Below, piece after piece: positions 22,970 to 32,700 of a DNA stretch of 64,000 bases; position 1 is the first letter of the stretch, and every line of letters begins with the position of its first letter. A model generated the notes under the pieces. The model was not told the origin of the DNA. It searched no databases and saw nothing but the letters and a program-made list of their open reading frames with translations. The position numbers were made by a program, and so were the translations under genes. The stretch comes from a virus. The DNA is taken from positions 1 to 64,000 of the IMG/VR virus record IMGVR_UViG_3300013094_000027; one strand, given 5' to 3'.

Positions 22970-25900
22970 TAGTTACTAAATTTTTGATTATATTGACGCA
23001 AATTTTCATTGTTGTTTTTAATATGATTTACTCCTTCTTGAGTTAAATAATCATATATTTCTTGTGGTGTTTTTGCTTTATCACCTATTAAAGGAAATAT
23101 CAATTCAATAGGATTTTGATCAAAACTACCTGTATTTCTATTTCTTGTTGAAACTGAACCTGAAACTATAATATTGTTTGGATCAGCTTGATCAGGAATC
23201 ATTGTCAAATCAAAACCATGTGAAGACAAAGTTGGACTTAATGGTATATTTTTACCATTATATAGATCAGAAAATAATTGTCTGCTTACTACATCTTTAG
23301 GATATGATCTTAGTAATCTTGATGTTGTAGAAGGATTAACTTCTATAAAAAATGATTTTCCATACAAATCAGATCTTTTTACATTACCCCACGTTAATTC
23401 AGGATCTAAATCTGCTTTTTTATCAGCAAGATCTAATTTAACTTCCCATAAATCTTTTCCATTAAATCCTATATTATGATAAGAAGCCGATTGTGTATAA
23501 TTTCCACTAGCTAATGCTTCTTGTATTGCTTTTTGTGTTTCAGGGTCTACAGGTTTTTTATCACTATCATAAACTGTTTTTTGATTTCCTGGTAAAGCAA
23601 GTTCTTGACTTGCATTTAATACAAATCTATTTGTTTTCTTTTCTTCAGTAGTTTTGGGTTGATCTGTTTTAATATATGACTGAACTGTTCCATATCTACT
23701 ACTTGCATTATCAGCATATTCAGGCATTTTACTTAAAACACTTTTTGATAGTTTTTGTTCAAAATCCTTATAATTTTCATTATATTGTTTTTGATATTTT
23801 TGTAATTTTTCGGCAACATCGTCATTGATAACATATTCTTTGTTATTTATTTGTAATGTACCGGGTGTATGTGTTGTAGGACCTTCGCCTTCAGAATAAA
23901 AATGACTTTTATCTACTTGTAAAGCATTGTTTTTAATGGCATCTACAATTTCTCTTCTAGATAAAAATTGATGTCTTCCGTATCCATCAACAAAATCAAC
24001 ATCTGAAACAACATCATCTATTTTTTTAGCAGAAGGTTCATATGTTTTTCCTTGAAAGATAATGTTTCCATTTTTATCTTTTTCCATTTTTTGCCCTGTA
24101 TCAGCATGTAAAATGTCATCAGGATTGTTTACATTTCTATAAACCATTGAATCTTTAAAAGCAGGATTTGTAGCTAATTCTGTTTTTGTATTGTTTTTTA
24201 ACATTTTATCTTTAGCATTATATTGCATTAATGCTGTTTCTGCTTTTAAAGCAGATGTCAGTTCAGATTCTATATTTGTTTTTTGAACTGATGTTAAATC
24301 TTTACGTTTCGCCTCATTTTGTGTAAAAATATTTATACCATGAATTAATTCTGGTAAAGTATTTCCTACAGGAACATTATTTTCTTTTAGTTTTTGTTGT
24401 AATTTTGTAATATTTTCTTTATCAGGATTACTTAATTTTTCAAAAGGAGTGTCTGCAAGTTTTTTAACAGAAGTGCAAATATTTGGCAAATCTGTCATAG
24501 GGATAATATTTCTACTTGTAAGTGCTTTTGCAACTCCTGTTGGACTTAAAACATTATCAACAGCAACACCTTTTAAAGTATTCATTTGTAATTGATAATT
24601 AGCCAAAGGATCTGATGTTTCTAAAACATCTGTTGTATCTTTTCCTACAATAGGTGTTGGATTAGTAGAAGTAGAAATAAATTTTCCATTTTCATCTAAA
24701 ACACCAGCATCCATTCCTTTTATTATATTACCGAAATGTTCTTCTTTTATTTTTGCAGAAGCTATTTCTCGTTCTCTTTTATCAGTAAGCATTGCAGACC
24801 ATACATTATTATTTTCTAATGTAACAGATGACAATGCTGTTATGCCTTTTGCAAAATTTGCAACATCTTTATTTTTTTGTAAATCTTCAAAATACTGTAA
24901 AGGATTGTTAGTAAGTCTTTCTATAAACGCATCTCTATTTCGATTATATATTTCTGAATTATCTTGTTTTAATTTTTCTTGCAATTGTTTTATATTATTT
25001 TTTGCAAGAGTGTATTGACTAAGTACTTGTTGTTCTTGTGGTGTATGTTTTCTAGGATTACCGTTTTTATCTACAGCCTGATTTTTTAATTCATTTATAC
25101 TTTCATCATATGTTTTAAGATTTGATTCATATGTTTTCATATTGTTTTGAATCATGTCTGTATATGAAGGTATAATATCTTTTGCTATTTCACTATCTAC
25201 ATCTTTATCAGCAATATTAGGATTTTGTTGTTTTATGTGATTTCTATATCTATCTAACCCTACTTGAGCAACCATTCGGTCTTGTTCTTCAAATTTATCT
25301 CCTAAAGCAGATTTTGCCCATATTTCCCAATTAGGTATTGTTTCAGCACCATTTTTTATTTTTTTAATATAAGGTGTTGGATTACCATGTTCATCTGTCG
25401 CATAATCATATTCTATTTCATAACCCGAATCATCTACAGCTTTCCGTAAATATTCCATTTTGTCTTGCCAAGGAACAATATTTCGTGGTCTTATCTTTTG
25501 TAAAGAACCATCGCCTCTTTTTGCATTTTGTAATTGCAAAATAGTTTGATTATTGTATTCTTCTTGAATAGGATTGTATTTAGCATATTCGTCTTTATCT
25601 GATGATGTTTTCCATTGATTAATTTGTGCAGCATTGTTAGAAACACCTTTTGTTGTGTACATATCAGCCATTATGTCCGAATCTTGATAGAACGGAGCGA
25701 AAAGTTGTCCTGCTTTATTAATATTTTGTGGTAAAGAGAGGTCTGCTTTTGACAATTCTTTCATACCTGATTGTGCATCAGCAATATATTCTTCTCTTGT
25801 TTTTTGATTATCTGCATTAGTAAGAGGTGAATTTAAAACAGAAGAATATATAGATTTTACTTGAGACAAACCTCTCTCATATTGAGATTCTTTTGTACTC

Positions 25901-25983
25901 AAAGCATAATTTAAAAACGAATAATCTAATGGTGTGACGCTAGGTGAAACTTGATCTATTTGCCCCGCTTGAAACCCTGCCAT
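22969..25983 (-). CDS. Internal virion / cargo protein, 1004 residues
   Basis: The product starts at ATG 25983 and is mostly helical and polar, rich in Lys, Asn, Gln and Asp, with no membrane segment or cysteine-rich zone. The N-terminal 80 residues (DYSFLNYALSTKESQYERGL, then a Ser/Leu-rich region) look most conserved in style with crAss-like internal proteins. The C-terminal third has a more beta-like, globular look. It precedes the 2410-residue protein with a TAATG overlap and follows a 73-bp gap holding an inverted repeat (26023-26038). A cargo or ejection role is inferred from context. Confidence 0.65.
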   Translation of the reverse strand: MAGFQAGQIDQVSPSVTPLDYSFLNYALSTKESQYERGLSQVKSIYSSVLNSPLTNADNQKTREEYIADAQSGMKELSKADLSLPQNINKAGQLFAPFYQDSDIMADMYTTKGVSNNAAQINQWKTSSDKDEYAKYNPIQEEYNNQTILQLQNAKRGDGSLQKIRPRNIVPWQDKMEYLRKAVDDSGYEIEYDYATDEHGNPTPYIKKIKNGAETIPNWEIWAKSALGDKFEEQDRMVAQVGLDRYRNHIKQQNPNIADKDVDSEIAKDIIPSYTDMIQNNMKTYESNLKTYDESINELKNQAVDKNGNPRKHTPQEQQVLSQYTLAKNNIKQLQEKLKQDNSEIYNRNRDAFIERLTNNPLQYFEDLQKNKDVANFAKGITALSSVTLENNNVWSAMLTDKREREIASAKIKEEHFGNIIKGMDAGVLDENGKFISTSTNPTPIVGKDTTDVLETSDPLANYQLQMNTLKGVAVDNVLSPTGVAKALTSRNIIPMTDLPNICTSVKKLADTPFEKLSNPDKENITKLQQKLKENNVPVGNTLPELIHGINIFTQNEAKRKDLTSVQKTNIESELTSALKAETALMQYNAKDKMLKNNTKTELATNPAFKDSMVYRNVNNPDDILHADTGQKMEKDKNGNIIFQGKTYEPSAKKIDDVVSDVDFVDGYGRHQFLSRREIVDAIKNNALQVDKSHFYSEGEGPTTHTPGTLQINNKEYVINDDVAEKLQKYQKQYNENYKDFEQKLSKSVLSKMPEYADNASSRYGTVQSYIKTDQPKTTEEKKTNRFVLNASQELALPGNQKTVYDSDKKPVDPETQKAIQEALASGNYTQSASYHNIGFNGKDLWEVKLDLADKKADLDPELTWGNVKRSDLYGKSFFIEVNPSTTSRLLRSYPKDVVSRQLFSDLYNGKNIPLSPTLSSHGFDLTMIPDQADPNNIIVSGSVSTRNRNTGSFDQNPIELIFPLIGDKAKTPQEIYDYLTQEGVNHIKNNNENLRQYNQKFSN

Positions 25984-26022
25984 AATTTACAATTTAATTT
26001 ATAATAAAATATACAAAAACTT

Positions 26023-26038
26023 ATTAGGTTTACCTAAT
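26023..26038 (-). terminator. AT-rich hairpin, possible attenuator or weak terminator
   Basis: ATTAGGT (26023-26029) and ACCTAAT (26032-26038) pair perfectly around two bases. On the minus strand the stem is followed by AAGTTTTTG. It lies between the stop of the 635-residue protein and the start of the 1004-residue protein. The stem is short and weak, so partial termination or mRNA-end protection is more plausible than a full stop. A regulator-binding dyad is an alternative. Confidence 0.4.
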
Positions 26039-26056
26039 TAAACTAACTTGGTTTAT

Positions 26057-27964
26057 TTAATATCCATAACCATAACCATAACCATATCCACCCATAGGAC
26101 CCATATTATAATTCATATAATCATTTCCATATCCAAAACTTTCTTGTTGAAGTCCGGGATTTGATCTTCTTGTTATAGACATACTATTCATCTTCATAGG
26201 ATTATATCTTATGCTTTCTCTATCAGACATCATTTCTCTATGTGCCATATCATAAGCATCTTTATACGATGCTTTAGAATCTCTTTTTAACATGTCTTTG
26301 TATATTTCGTCTGCACGACTTGCAACACGAGAACTACCTTCTTCTAAAGACATATTTCCTGCCCCTTGTAAATCAGCTTGATAATTTGGATTTCTAAGTA
26401 TTCTTTGTGTTGTAGGGTCTATATAAAAAGGTGAGTTTGGATGCATCATATTTAACATTTGATTTGTTGCAGCATTTTGTGCAGCCATACTTCTGTCTAT
26501 TGCACCTGTTTTTAAATAATTACGCATTGATTGGTCGTAATTAAATCTTGCTGTATCAACATCTCTCGCATACTGTTGTGCATATGCTTGATGTTTATCA
26601 AATGATTCTTGTGAATATTTAGCTGCTTGTGTTTGTCCTTCATTAAAAACATTTGCTTTTTGTTTTTGTGTTTCTCCAGAAATACCTGCAAGTTTTTCCA
26701 AACCTTGTCCAATAACACCATAATTAGAACCTCTTGCTCTTGAAGAATCTCCAAACATAGAATTTGATTGCATTGCATTTGCTATAGAAGATTGCATTGC
26801 AGCAATACTTGCTCTATCATCGGGTAAAGCAACTTGTGGAATAAAAGGTACTGATTGTGCTTTAATAGGCATTCCTTGTTTAGGAACTACGGCCATATCT
26901 GCAAACATTTTCATTCTATCACTCAAACTTATTCCATACGGAGGTATGTTTGAATAAGGAGTTATTGATTGATTACTATTTATATTTCGAATGTTTGCAT
27001 TTTGTTCTGATGTAAAAGGATTTATATTTCCCATTTTTTGTTGATCATCAGATGTATTTAAATCAACCATTGATGCAGTAGGAATTTTTTGTATTTGAAC
27101 TCGGTTTGTATTATTTTTTGGTATTGCTGGTGTAGGTATACTTTGTGCAGACAAACTATGAATATTTTTTAACCCACTCATATTTACATTATTAGAATAC
27201 TGTGTATCATCAAATACATCTTTATCATAATAGGGTTTTACTATAACAGGTGATGGTTGTTGTGGAGCAACATATCCTTGATAACCCATTCTTTGATTAC
27301 CAATACCACTATCAGACATTCCTGCTTGAGCTTTAGGTAAAAAACCACCATATTTAGCTTGAGCAACTCCTTTCTTATCAACATTAACTATTTCAGGTAT
27401 TCCTGTTGGAAATCCTTTACTTGCTTCTTGTACTATTGCTAAACCTCCTAATTTTTGCTGATATGATTGTATCATTTTTTCAGCAGTTGCTTTTTTTAGA
27501 TCATCTGAATCAGGATCATCAGCTATTGCACGATATTTATTTATATCGTATTGTTTTGCTAATTGAGCAGGTGTAAATTTTTTATTGGTGTTTGCATTTT
27601 TACCAAACATTTCTAAAATAGGTCCACCTATAGCAAGTTTTTTAAAATCACTAAAAATGAAATCTCCGGGTTCTGCTTGCAATGGAGTACCTCCTTCATA
27701 GTGTTTTTTACCACCTATATCAAAAGTATTAAGATCACCTGATTGTGATTTTCTTGCAAGCACTTCACCTTTTTCTGCTTCAACTGTTGCTTGATCTCTA
27801 GGAACAGCTTCCATAGTAGAAGTTGCTTTAAAAGGTTCTTTTAGAGACATGGTGGGGTCAAAGACACGACCTCCAGTATCGAGAGCCCATCCCGATTGGT
27901 TCGAGAAACCTGCTTTTCTTTGTGGTCTTTCTGATGGTGCTGCCATCACTTTTATTTTCGCCAT
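26057..27964 (-). CDS. Internal virion / cargo protein with Gly-Tyr repeat C-terminus, 635 residues
   Basis: The product starts at ATG 27964. The N-terminal 220 residues hold compact, Gly-rich segments (EAEKGEVLARK, GGKKHYEGGTPLQ, GDFIFSDFKKL, KYGGFLPKAQAG) that resemble a conserved domain I have seen in crAss-like late proteins. The middle is low-complexity, rich in Asn, Gln, Met and Pro. The C-terminus is a run of alternating Gly and Tyr encoded by a hexanucleotide repeat at 26066-26086. Together with the 416- and 1425-residue proteins it forms a group sharing Lys/Gln-x-Gly-Gly motifs. No promoter matching the full consensus precedes it. A structural or cargo role is inferred from position; no enzymatic motif is seen. 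Confidence 0.65.
   Translation of the reverse strand: MAKIKVMAAPSERPQRKAGFSNQSGWALDTGGRVFDPTMSLKEPFKATSTMEAVPRDQATVEAEKGEVLARKSQSGDLNTFDIGGKKHYEGGTPLQAEPGDFIFSDFKKLAIGGPILEMFGKNANTNKKFTPAQLAKQYDINKYRAIADDPDSDDLKKATAEKMIQSYQQKLGGLAIVQEASKGFPTGIPEIVNVDKKGVAQAKYGGFLPKAQAGMSDSGIGNQRMGYQGYVAPQQPSPVIVKPYYDKDVFDDTQYSNNVNMSGLKNIHSLSAQSIPTPAIPKNNTNRVQIQKIPTASMVDLNTSDDQQKMGNINPFTSEQNANIRNINSNQSITPYSNIPPYGISLSDRMKMFADMAVVPKQGMPIKAQSVPFIPQVALPDDRASIAAMQSSIANAMQSNSMFGDSSRARGSNYGVIGQGLEKLAGISGETQKQKANVFNEGQTQAAKYSQESFDKHQAYAQQYARDVDTARFNYDQSMRNYLKTGAIDRSMAAQNAATNQMLNMMHPNSPFYIDPTTQRILRNPNYQADLQGAGNMSLEEGSSRVASRADEIYKDMLKRDSKASYKDAYDMAHREMMSDRESIRYNPMKMNSMSITRRSNPGLQQESFGYGNDYMNYNMGPMGGYGYGYGYGY
26066..26086. 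repeat. Hexanucleotide tandem repeat (ATAACC, 3.5 units) encoding Tyr-Gly
   Basis: Three and a half direct copies of ATAACC on the plus strand encode the alternating Gly-Tyr tail of the 635-residue protein, which is extended on both sides by further GGA/TAT codons. The unit is a multiple of three, so slippage would change tail length without shifting frame. Confidence 0.8.
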
Positions 27965-28020
27965 AATATTATTTTAAAATTTATTTGTAAATATCATAAA
28001 AAATTTGTACCTTTGCTCGC

Positions 28021-28066
28021 ACAAACAATCTCTTCAATAGAGCTTACAAAGCTACAAACAATCTCT
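28021..28066. repeat. Paired 13-bp direct repeat around a dyad, upstream of the 635-residue gene
   Basis: ACAAACAATCTCT occurs exactly at 28021-28033 and 28054-28066. Between them AGCTT-ACA-AAGCT (28041-28053) is a perfect short dyad. On the minus strand TAGCTTTG (plus 28047-28054) matches the -7 consensus TAnnTTTG, but no TTTG lies 19-21 bp upstream. The second copy overlaps the lysozyme stop codon. This looks like a regulatory region for the cargo genes downstream. Confidence 0.5.
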
Positions 28067-28526
28067 ACGAATAAAACAGAGAAATTTCTTTTTCTCTGCG
28101 TTTAGTTAAACCATCAACTACATTGCCTCCTGCATGATTCCATGCCATCCAGGATTGTTTTATTACATCTGGTGTAGCTTCATCGTTTATGTTTCTTGCA
28201 AGAGAAGATTTTGCAAATGCATTGCAACCAATATTATATACAAAACATCCTAACGCATCTATCATATGTTGATTAATATTTGTTTTGATTGTTTTTTGAA
28301 TGCAAGGTAAGAAATTTTTATTTAAATTGCAAAGTAATATTTGATTAGCGTAATCTTTTGAAATAGCTTTATCTTCTAATGTTACTTTTGTGCCGTCACA
28401 ATAATAAGTTGATCCGTATCCTATAGTTGGGATGCCGACTATATCTTTGTAAGGTGCTGCTTTGTATCCTTCACATGAAGCGATTAAGTTAATACAATCT
28501 TGTGAAAATTTTAATGTGTTGTCCAT
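28065..28526 (-). CDS. GH24 (T4/P22-type) lysozyme, endolysin
   Basis: The product has 153 residues from ATG 28526. The catalytic triad has the spacing of T4 lysozyme: Glu19 in SCEGYK, Asp28 in PYKD, Thr34 in GIPTIGYGST. The C-terminal half has the expected helical region (DALGCFVYNIGC, GLTKRREKE). It cleaves the MurNAc-GlcNAc bond of peptidoglycan. There is no signal peptide or anchor, so export would need a holin or delivery in the virion. It sits among internal virion genes rather than in an obvious lysis cassette, so it may be carried in the particle for entry, act as the endolysin, or both. Its stop is TAG, one of the few here not TAA, and the ring of neighbours is co-directional. Confidence 0.9.
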   Translation of the reverse strand: MDNTLKFSQDCINLIASCEGYKAAPYKDIVGIPTIGYGSTYYCDGTKVTLEDKAISKDYANQILLCNLNKNFLPCIQKTIKTNINQHMIDALGCFVYNIGCNAFAKSSLARNINDEATPDVIKQSWMAWNHAGGNVVDGLTKRREKEISLFYS

Positions 28527-28538
28527 ATAGTTTTAGTT

Positions 28539-29789
28539 TTACATTTTTTGAATTTTGTATCCTAGTTTTTGAAGTCTTGCAATTTCTTCGTCTGAAATAT
28601 CATATTCACCACCAACTTCATATTCTCTTAACATCATACCACCTTGTTGTGCCATCATTTGTGGAGCAAAATAACCTGCATTTTGAAAACCATAAGCACC
28701 TGTTGGACCTGTTAAATTCATTTGACCATAACCTTGACCACTGATTCCTATTTCTCCTTTGCTGCCTGGTGTTGGATAATACATGTCGTTTGTTTGACCA
28801 TGTTGCATTAAATAATTTTGATAGTTGCGTGTTTTTTGATTTTGATTCATCATATAACCAATACCACTAAATAATCCTGCTGCAGAAGCAATTGCCGAAA
28901 GACCATAATGAGGATTTGATTGTTGTCCTGTTTCTTGTTCTGAATCATTACTCATTTGTTGTGGATGTGTTACAGGCATATCGTGCATTGCTGCTTGAGG
29001 TATATAAGAAATATTTTGTTTTTGTCGTGTAACTCCTGGTTGATTTTGACCATAATTAATATTAGGATGATGATAAGGATCATTACCTGTATTATAATTT
29101 ATTGCTACTGGTGGTGCTTTTTTTACTGATTCTTCTTCAGAAGTTTCACCACCATCTTCTTTTTTATGGAATCCGTGATGTTTTTTAAATGTTTGTGTAA
29201 GTCTCCATTGAGGACTTCCTTTAGGACAATCATAGTTTGGTGATCCTGGAGTACAACGACCAGGATGTTTAATAGCATCTTGAATCCAATGTCCTCCTTT
29301 TTTCATTTCTTCACATTCAGGACATTCACCACCTTCTTGTTTAAGAGGTTTATATTTTGAAGATTTTTTATATAAAGATTTGCCTGTTCCTTCATCAATC
29401 ATAGTACCACCTTCTTGATAATAACCATTTGTTCCAAGATCATATGTACCTGAATATTGACCACCTTTTTTTAAAGTTTGAGGAACATCGGTATAAGCAC
29501 CTGATTGTATAGGAAAAGGTACTTGTGAAGGTCTTTTATTACCAGAACCTCTTTTTTCTATTACATTGCGAAATTTATTATCAATACTTCTATCTTCAGG
29601 AAGTGCTTGATTTTGTTCTACATTTAATTGACCCCCTGCTTTATAAGAAGAATTTGTAGAAGTATCCCATGTATAAGAACCTCCTGTTCTCATATGTGGA
29701 TAATCTTTAAAAAAAGATTCTTTATCTGGATATTTGGAATAAAATTCTTTTTTATTTTTTATTCCTGCTTCTTTCATGAATGGATGCAT
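28539..29789 (-). CDS. Virion protein with repeated x-x-Gly-Gly motifs and a Cys-rich basic centre, 416 residues
   Basis: The product starts at ATG 29789. Gly-Gly pairs preceded by polar residues recur at about residues 36, 52, 109 (KKGG), 127 (QEGG), 153 (QEGG), 165 (KKGG) and 213 (EDGG), with two more near the C-terminus (QQGG, EVGG). Residues 163-210 form a distinctive basic segment: KKGGHWIQDAIKHPGRC, then a Cys at 188 and KKHHGFHKK. With CPEC at 156-159 this gives four cysteines able to bind a metal. One short hydrophobic Ala/Gly segment near residue 300 (SAIASAAGLFSGIGYMM) could associate with membrane. The last 25 residues (ISDEEIARLQKLGYKIQKM) look like a conserved capping helix. Function is unknown; it is likely packaged or structural. 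Confidence 0.65.
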   Translation of the reverse strand: MHPFMKEAGIKNKKEFYSKYPDKESFFKDYPHMRTGGSYTWDTSTNSSYKAGGQLNVEQNQALPEDRSIDNKFRNVIEKRGSGNKRPSQVPFPIQSGAYTDVPQTLKKGGQYSGTYDLGTNGYYQEGGTMIDEGTGKSLYKKSSKYKPLKQEGGECPECEEMKKGGHWIQDAIKHPGRCTPGSPNYDCPKGSPQWRLTQTFKKHHGFHKKEDGGETSEEESVKKAPPVAINYNTGNDPYHHPNINYGQNQPGVTRQKQNISYIPQAAMHDMPVTHPQQMSNDSEQETGQQSNPHYGLSAIASAAGLFSGIGYMMNQNQKTRNYQNYLMQHGQTNDMYYPTPGSKGEIGISGQGYGQMNLTGPTGAYGFQNAGYFAPQMMAQQGGMMLREYEVGGEYDISDEEIARLQKLGYKIQKM

Positions 29790-29793
29790 ATTA

Positions 29794-32700
29794 TTAAAAT
29801 TTATTTATTGCTGGATGTGGATTATATGTACTACGATCAACTTTTTTTTGAGTTCTTCCTTTATATTGTCTTTTTTTAGTATTGGGTAATGCAACAGGTT
29901 GTTCATCTTGATTTAACCAATCATATTGTTGTGGTTGTTGTTGTTCACCACCTTGTTGCTTTATATCACCACCATACTTCTTAGCCCAACCTCTTTCAGT
30001 TGGTAGTTTCTTTTCATATACAGGCAAAACAAATTGATCAGTATCTTTAGGGCCTTTAAGAACTTTTTGTTTACCTATTGCATCTATAATGGCTACAGGA
30101 ACTTGTGGGTTATCTAATCCTCTAAAAGTTGTTTGTTGTCCATTTCCTGGGAAGTACATTTCATTTCCCATAGTAGGATCATTTAAGCCTATGTATTTTT
30201 GAAAATGAGTTAATGGTACTGTTGGTCCACCCATTTGTTTTTTAGGTATAGAACCTCCGTATTTATTTTTATTCATAAAAAACTTATCATTTAAAAGATC
30301 AGTCATTTTTATAGGTTTTAAAAATAAATCTTCTGATTTACTTTTATTATACTGATTTACTCCTGCATCATAATCCTCTTTTTTAATAGGAATTCCATTT
30401 CTTTTATAAGTAGGTATTTGTCTAATTTTACCTGATTTTGTTTTATTTTTATTTATATAATATTCATATTGATCTCCATTTACTTTGAAAGATGGTGTTA
30501 TTTTTTGTTTGTCTGCTTGAGTTAATGCTCTATCTGGTTGATTATAAGTTCTTCCAAATTCTCCATTATCAAAAGTAGGCTCATGTCTCTCTGTAATTCC
30601 TAAATCTTTTAACATTTGAGGATTGTCAAATCCTAACATTTTTTGTGCCCTTGTATATCCTTTTAGTTGAATAGGCTTCAACTGTTTATTAAAAATATCA
30701 GCATCAGAACTATTTAATATTTCATTATACTTTTGAGCATTCCAATCAGGGTGTCCTTCTAAAGCAGATATAAGATTCTCTGGTATACTCTCATCTCTTA
30801 AAGGAACTTCTACTTTATTACCCCTATATTCATCAATATAGTATTCTGGTTTAAAAGGTTTATCATTAAACCACGCATTTGCTTGTTCTGATTGTAATCT
30901 GTCTCTATCTCCTTTGATTATATTAAACCTATTTTTAATTTTATCATTAATTGTTTTTAACTGTTCTGATGCTTTTTGATTAGCTTCTAAATATTTAGCT
31001 TTATTAGGATCTTCATATGGAATATTATATTGACTACCATACTCGTCTGTAACAGTTCTATAGTTTTTAAAGTTTAATTCATGAGGATTAGTTTTTACAT
31101 TATCCGAAATAATAGGGTAACCTCTTTCATCTAATTCTTGTCCTACATTATATATAGGAACTGTTTTAGGATCAATCTCTGTAACAAAAGGCATAGGAGT
31201 ATTACCCTTTGTTTTCTTTATAGTAGACATTGGGAATCCTCCTGTATAAGGTATGTGTTCTGCTGTTTGTACTATGGGAGCTTCTTTTGCAGCAGCTTTC
31301 ATATAGTTATATGGGTTAAACATTTCTCCAATAGTTCCTGCCGTAACTACTTTATCAGCAAAATCTGCTGCAACATTCCATTTGTTTTTAGGGTCTTGCA
31401 TTTCAGAAGTTACCTGTGCTTGTTTCTGGAGTTCATCCCAATCTACCATACCATGTTGTTGGGCATATTGATCTCTTACCCATTGGGGAGTATCTTGTGC
31501 TTTTTTTATATATGTTGGTGCAGGAGCATGATAACTTTGTAACCAATCGTTATAACCTAACTCCTGAAGTTGTTTGGCTGATTGATCGTCTCTACTTGGT
31601 TGTTTAAGGTAAGGTGTGGGTAGTGTGCCTCCTGTTTGATATTTTTGTAACCATCCTCCATTTCTTTTCTCTGGTATCCATTGATTCTCCTGTCCTGGTA
31701 AAAACCCTCTTTTATAGAAACCTTCCGGTCTTTCTAAATCATATGAACCTTTTTCTGGGTTAAATTTTGTTTTAGGGGATAACCATTCAGGACCATTGGG
31801 ATTAAGACTATTAATATCTACAGGGGATTGCTTTGTGTTGTAATTTATTGGTAAATCTTGAAAAGGTTGATTAGGTTGTTTATTTATATCTATACCTTTT
31901 TTGTATAAAATAGGTTGTATAGGCTTTTTATATACAACGTTTCCAGCATTATTCCCTTTATTCCTTTCTTCAAAAATAGGTAATATTTTCCTATGTGCTA
32001 AATCAGGTGAGCTTTCTGCATTATTCCAATAATAATTTTTATCTTTGTTTATTAATGCATTTCCTACTTTTTGTAATATTTGATCCTTTCTGTCACCTTC
32101 TAAAACAGAAGTACTGTCTGCTCCTAGTCTATTGTGGTTATTTCTAATTAAATTAACAAAATTATTATACCTTTCTAAATCCTCTTTACTGTCTGCTTTC
32201 CTCCAATCTTCTCTAGGATTATTATTTAAAAAAGGTATTCTTGTACCAGGCTCAATGCCTTCTAAAGATTCTTGTAATTTTGTATAATTATAAAGATTTA
32301 AACTATCATTATAACTTCTCAATCTTGGGTCATTAGGATCATGAGTTATAATAGGAGGTAATTGACCTCCTTGTTGCATCTTAGATTGTGTATTCTTAGT
32401 ACTATACTTATCCAGCCATCCCATATCAATTATCTTTAAACTTGTTATCGAATGGGTTGATTGATCATCTCTGCTTGGTTGTTTTAGGTAAGGTGTGGGT
32501 AGTGTGCCTCCTAATTGTTTTTTGGGTAATTCTACTCTACGCATCCAATCAACAGGTATAACTTTATCAATACTATCTTGTCTTATTATAGGAGATTTAT
32601 AAACAGAATTGCCCTTACTATCTATGTGCTCAAATTGAATTTTAGACCAATCTATTTTAGGAGAATCTATTGGAGTTGGTAAATATTGTTGTTTAGAAGG

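Noticed and set aside
28021-28066. CRISPR-like repeat unit
   Set aside because: There are only two copies of 13 bp, with an overlapping stop codon and no array; it is better read as a regulatory repeat.
28065-28067. TAG recoding, as reported for some crAss-like groups
   Set aside because: The lysozyme and the 50-residue Cys-rich gene end naturally at TAG, and the giant genes are open in the standard code without needing TAG read-through.
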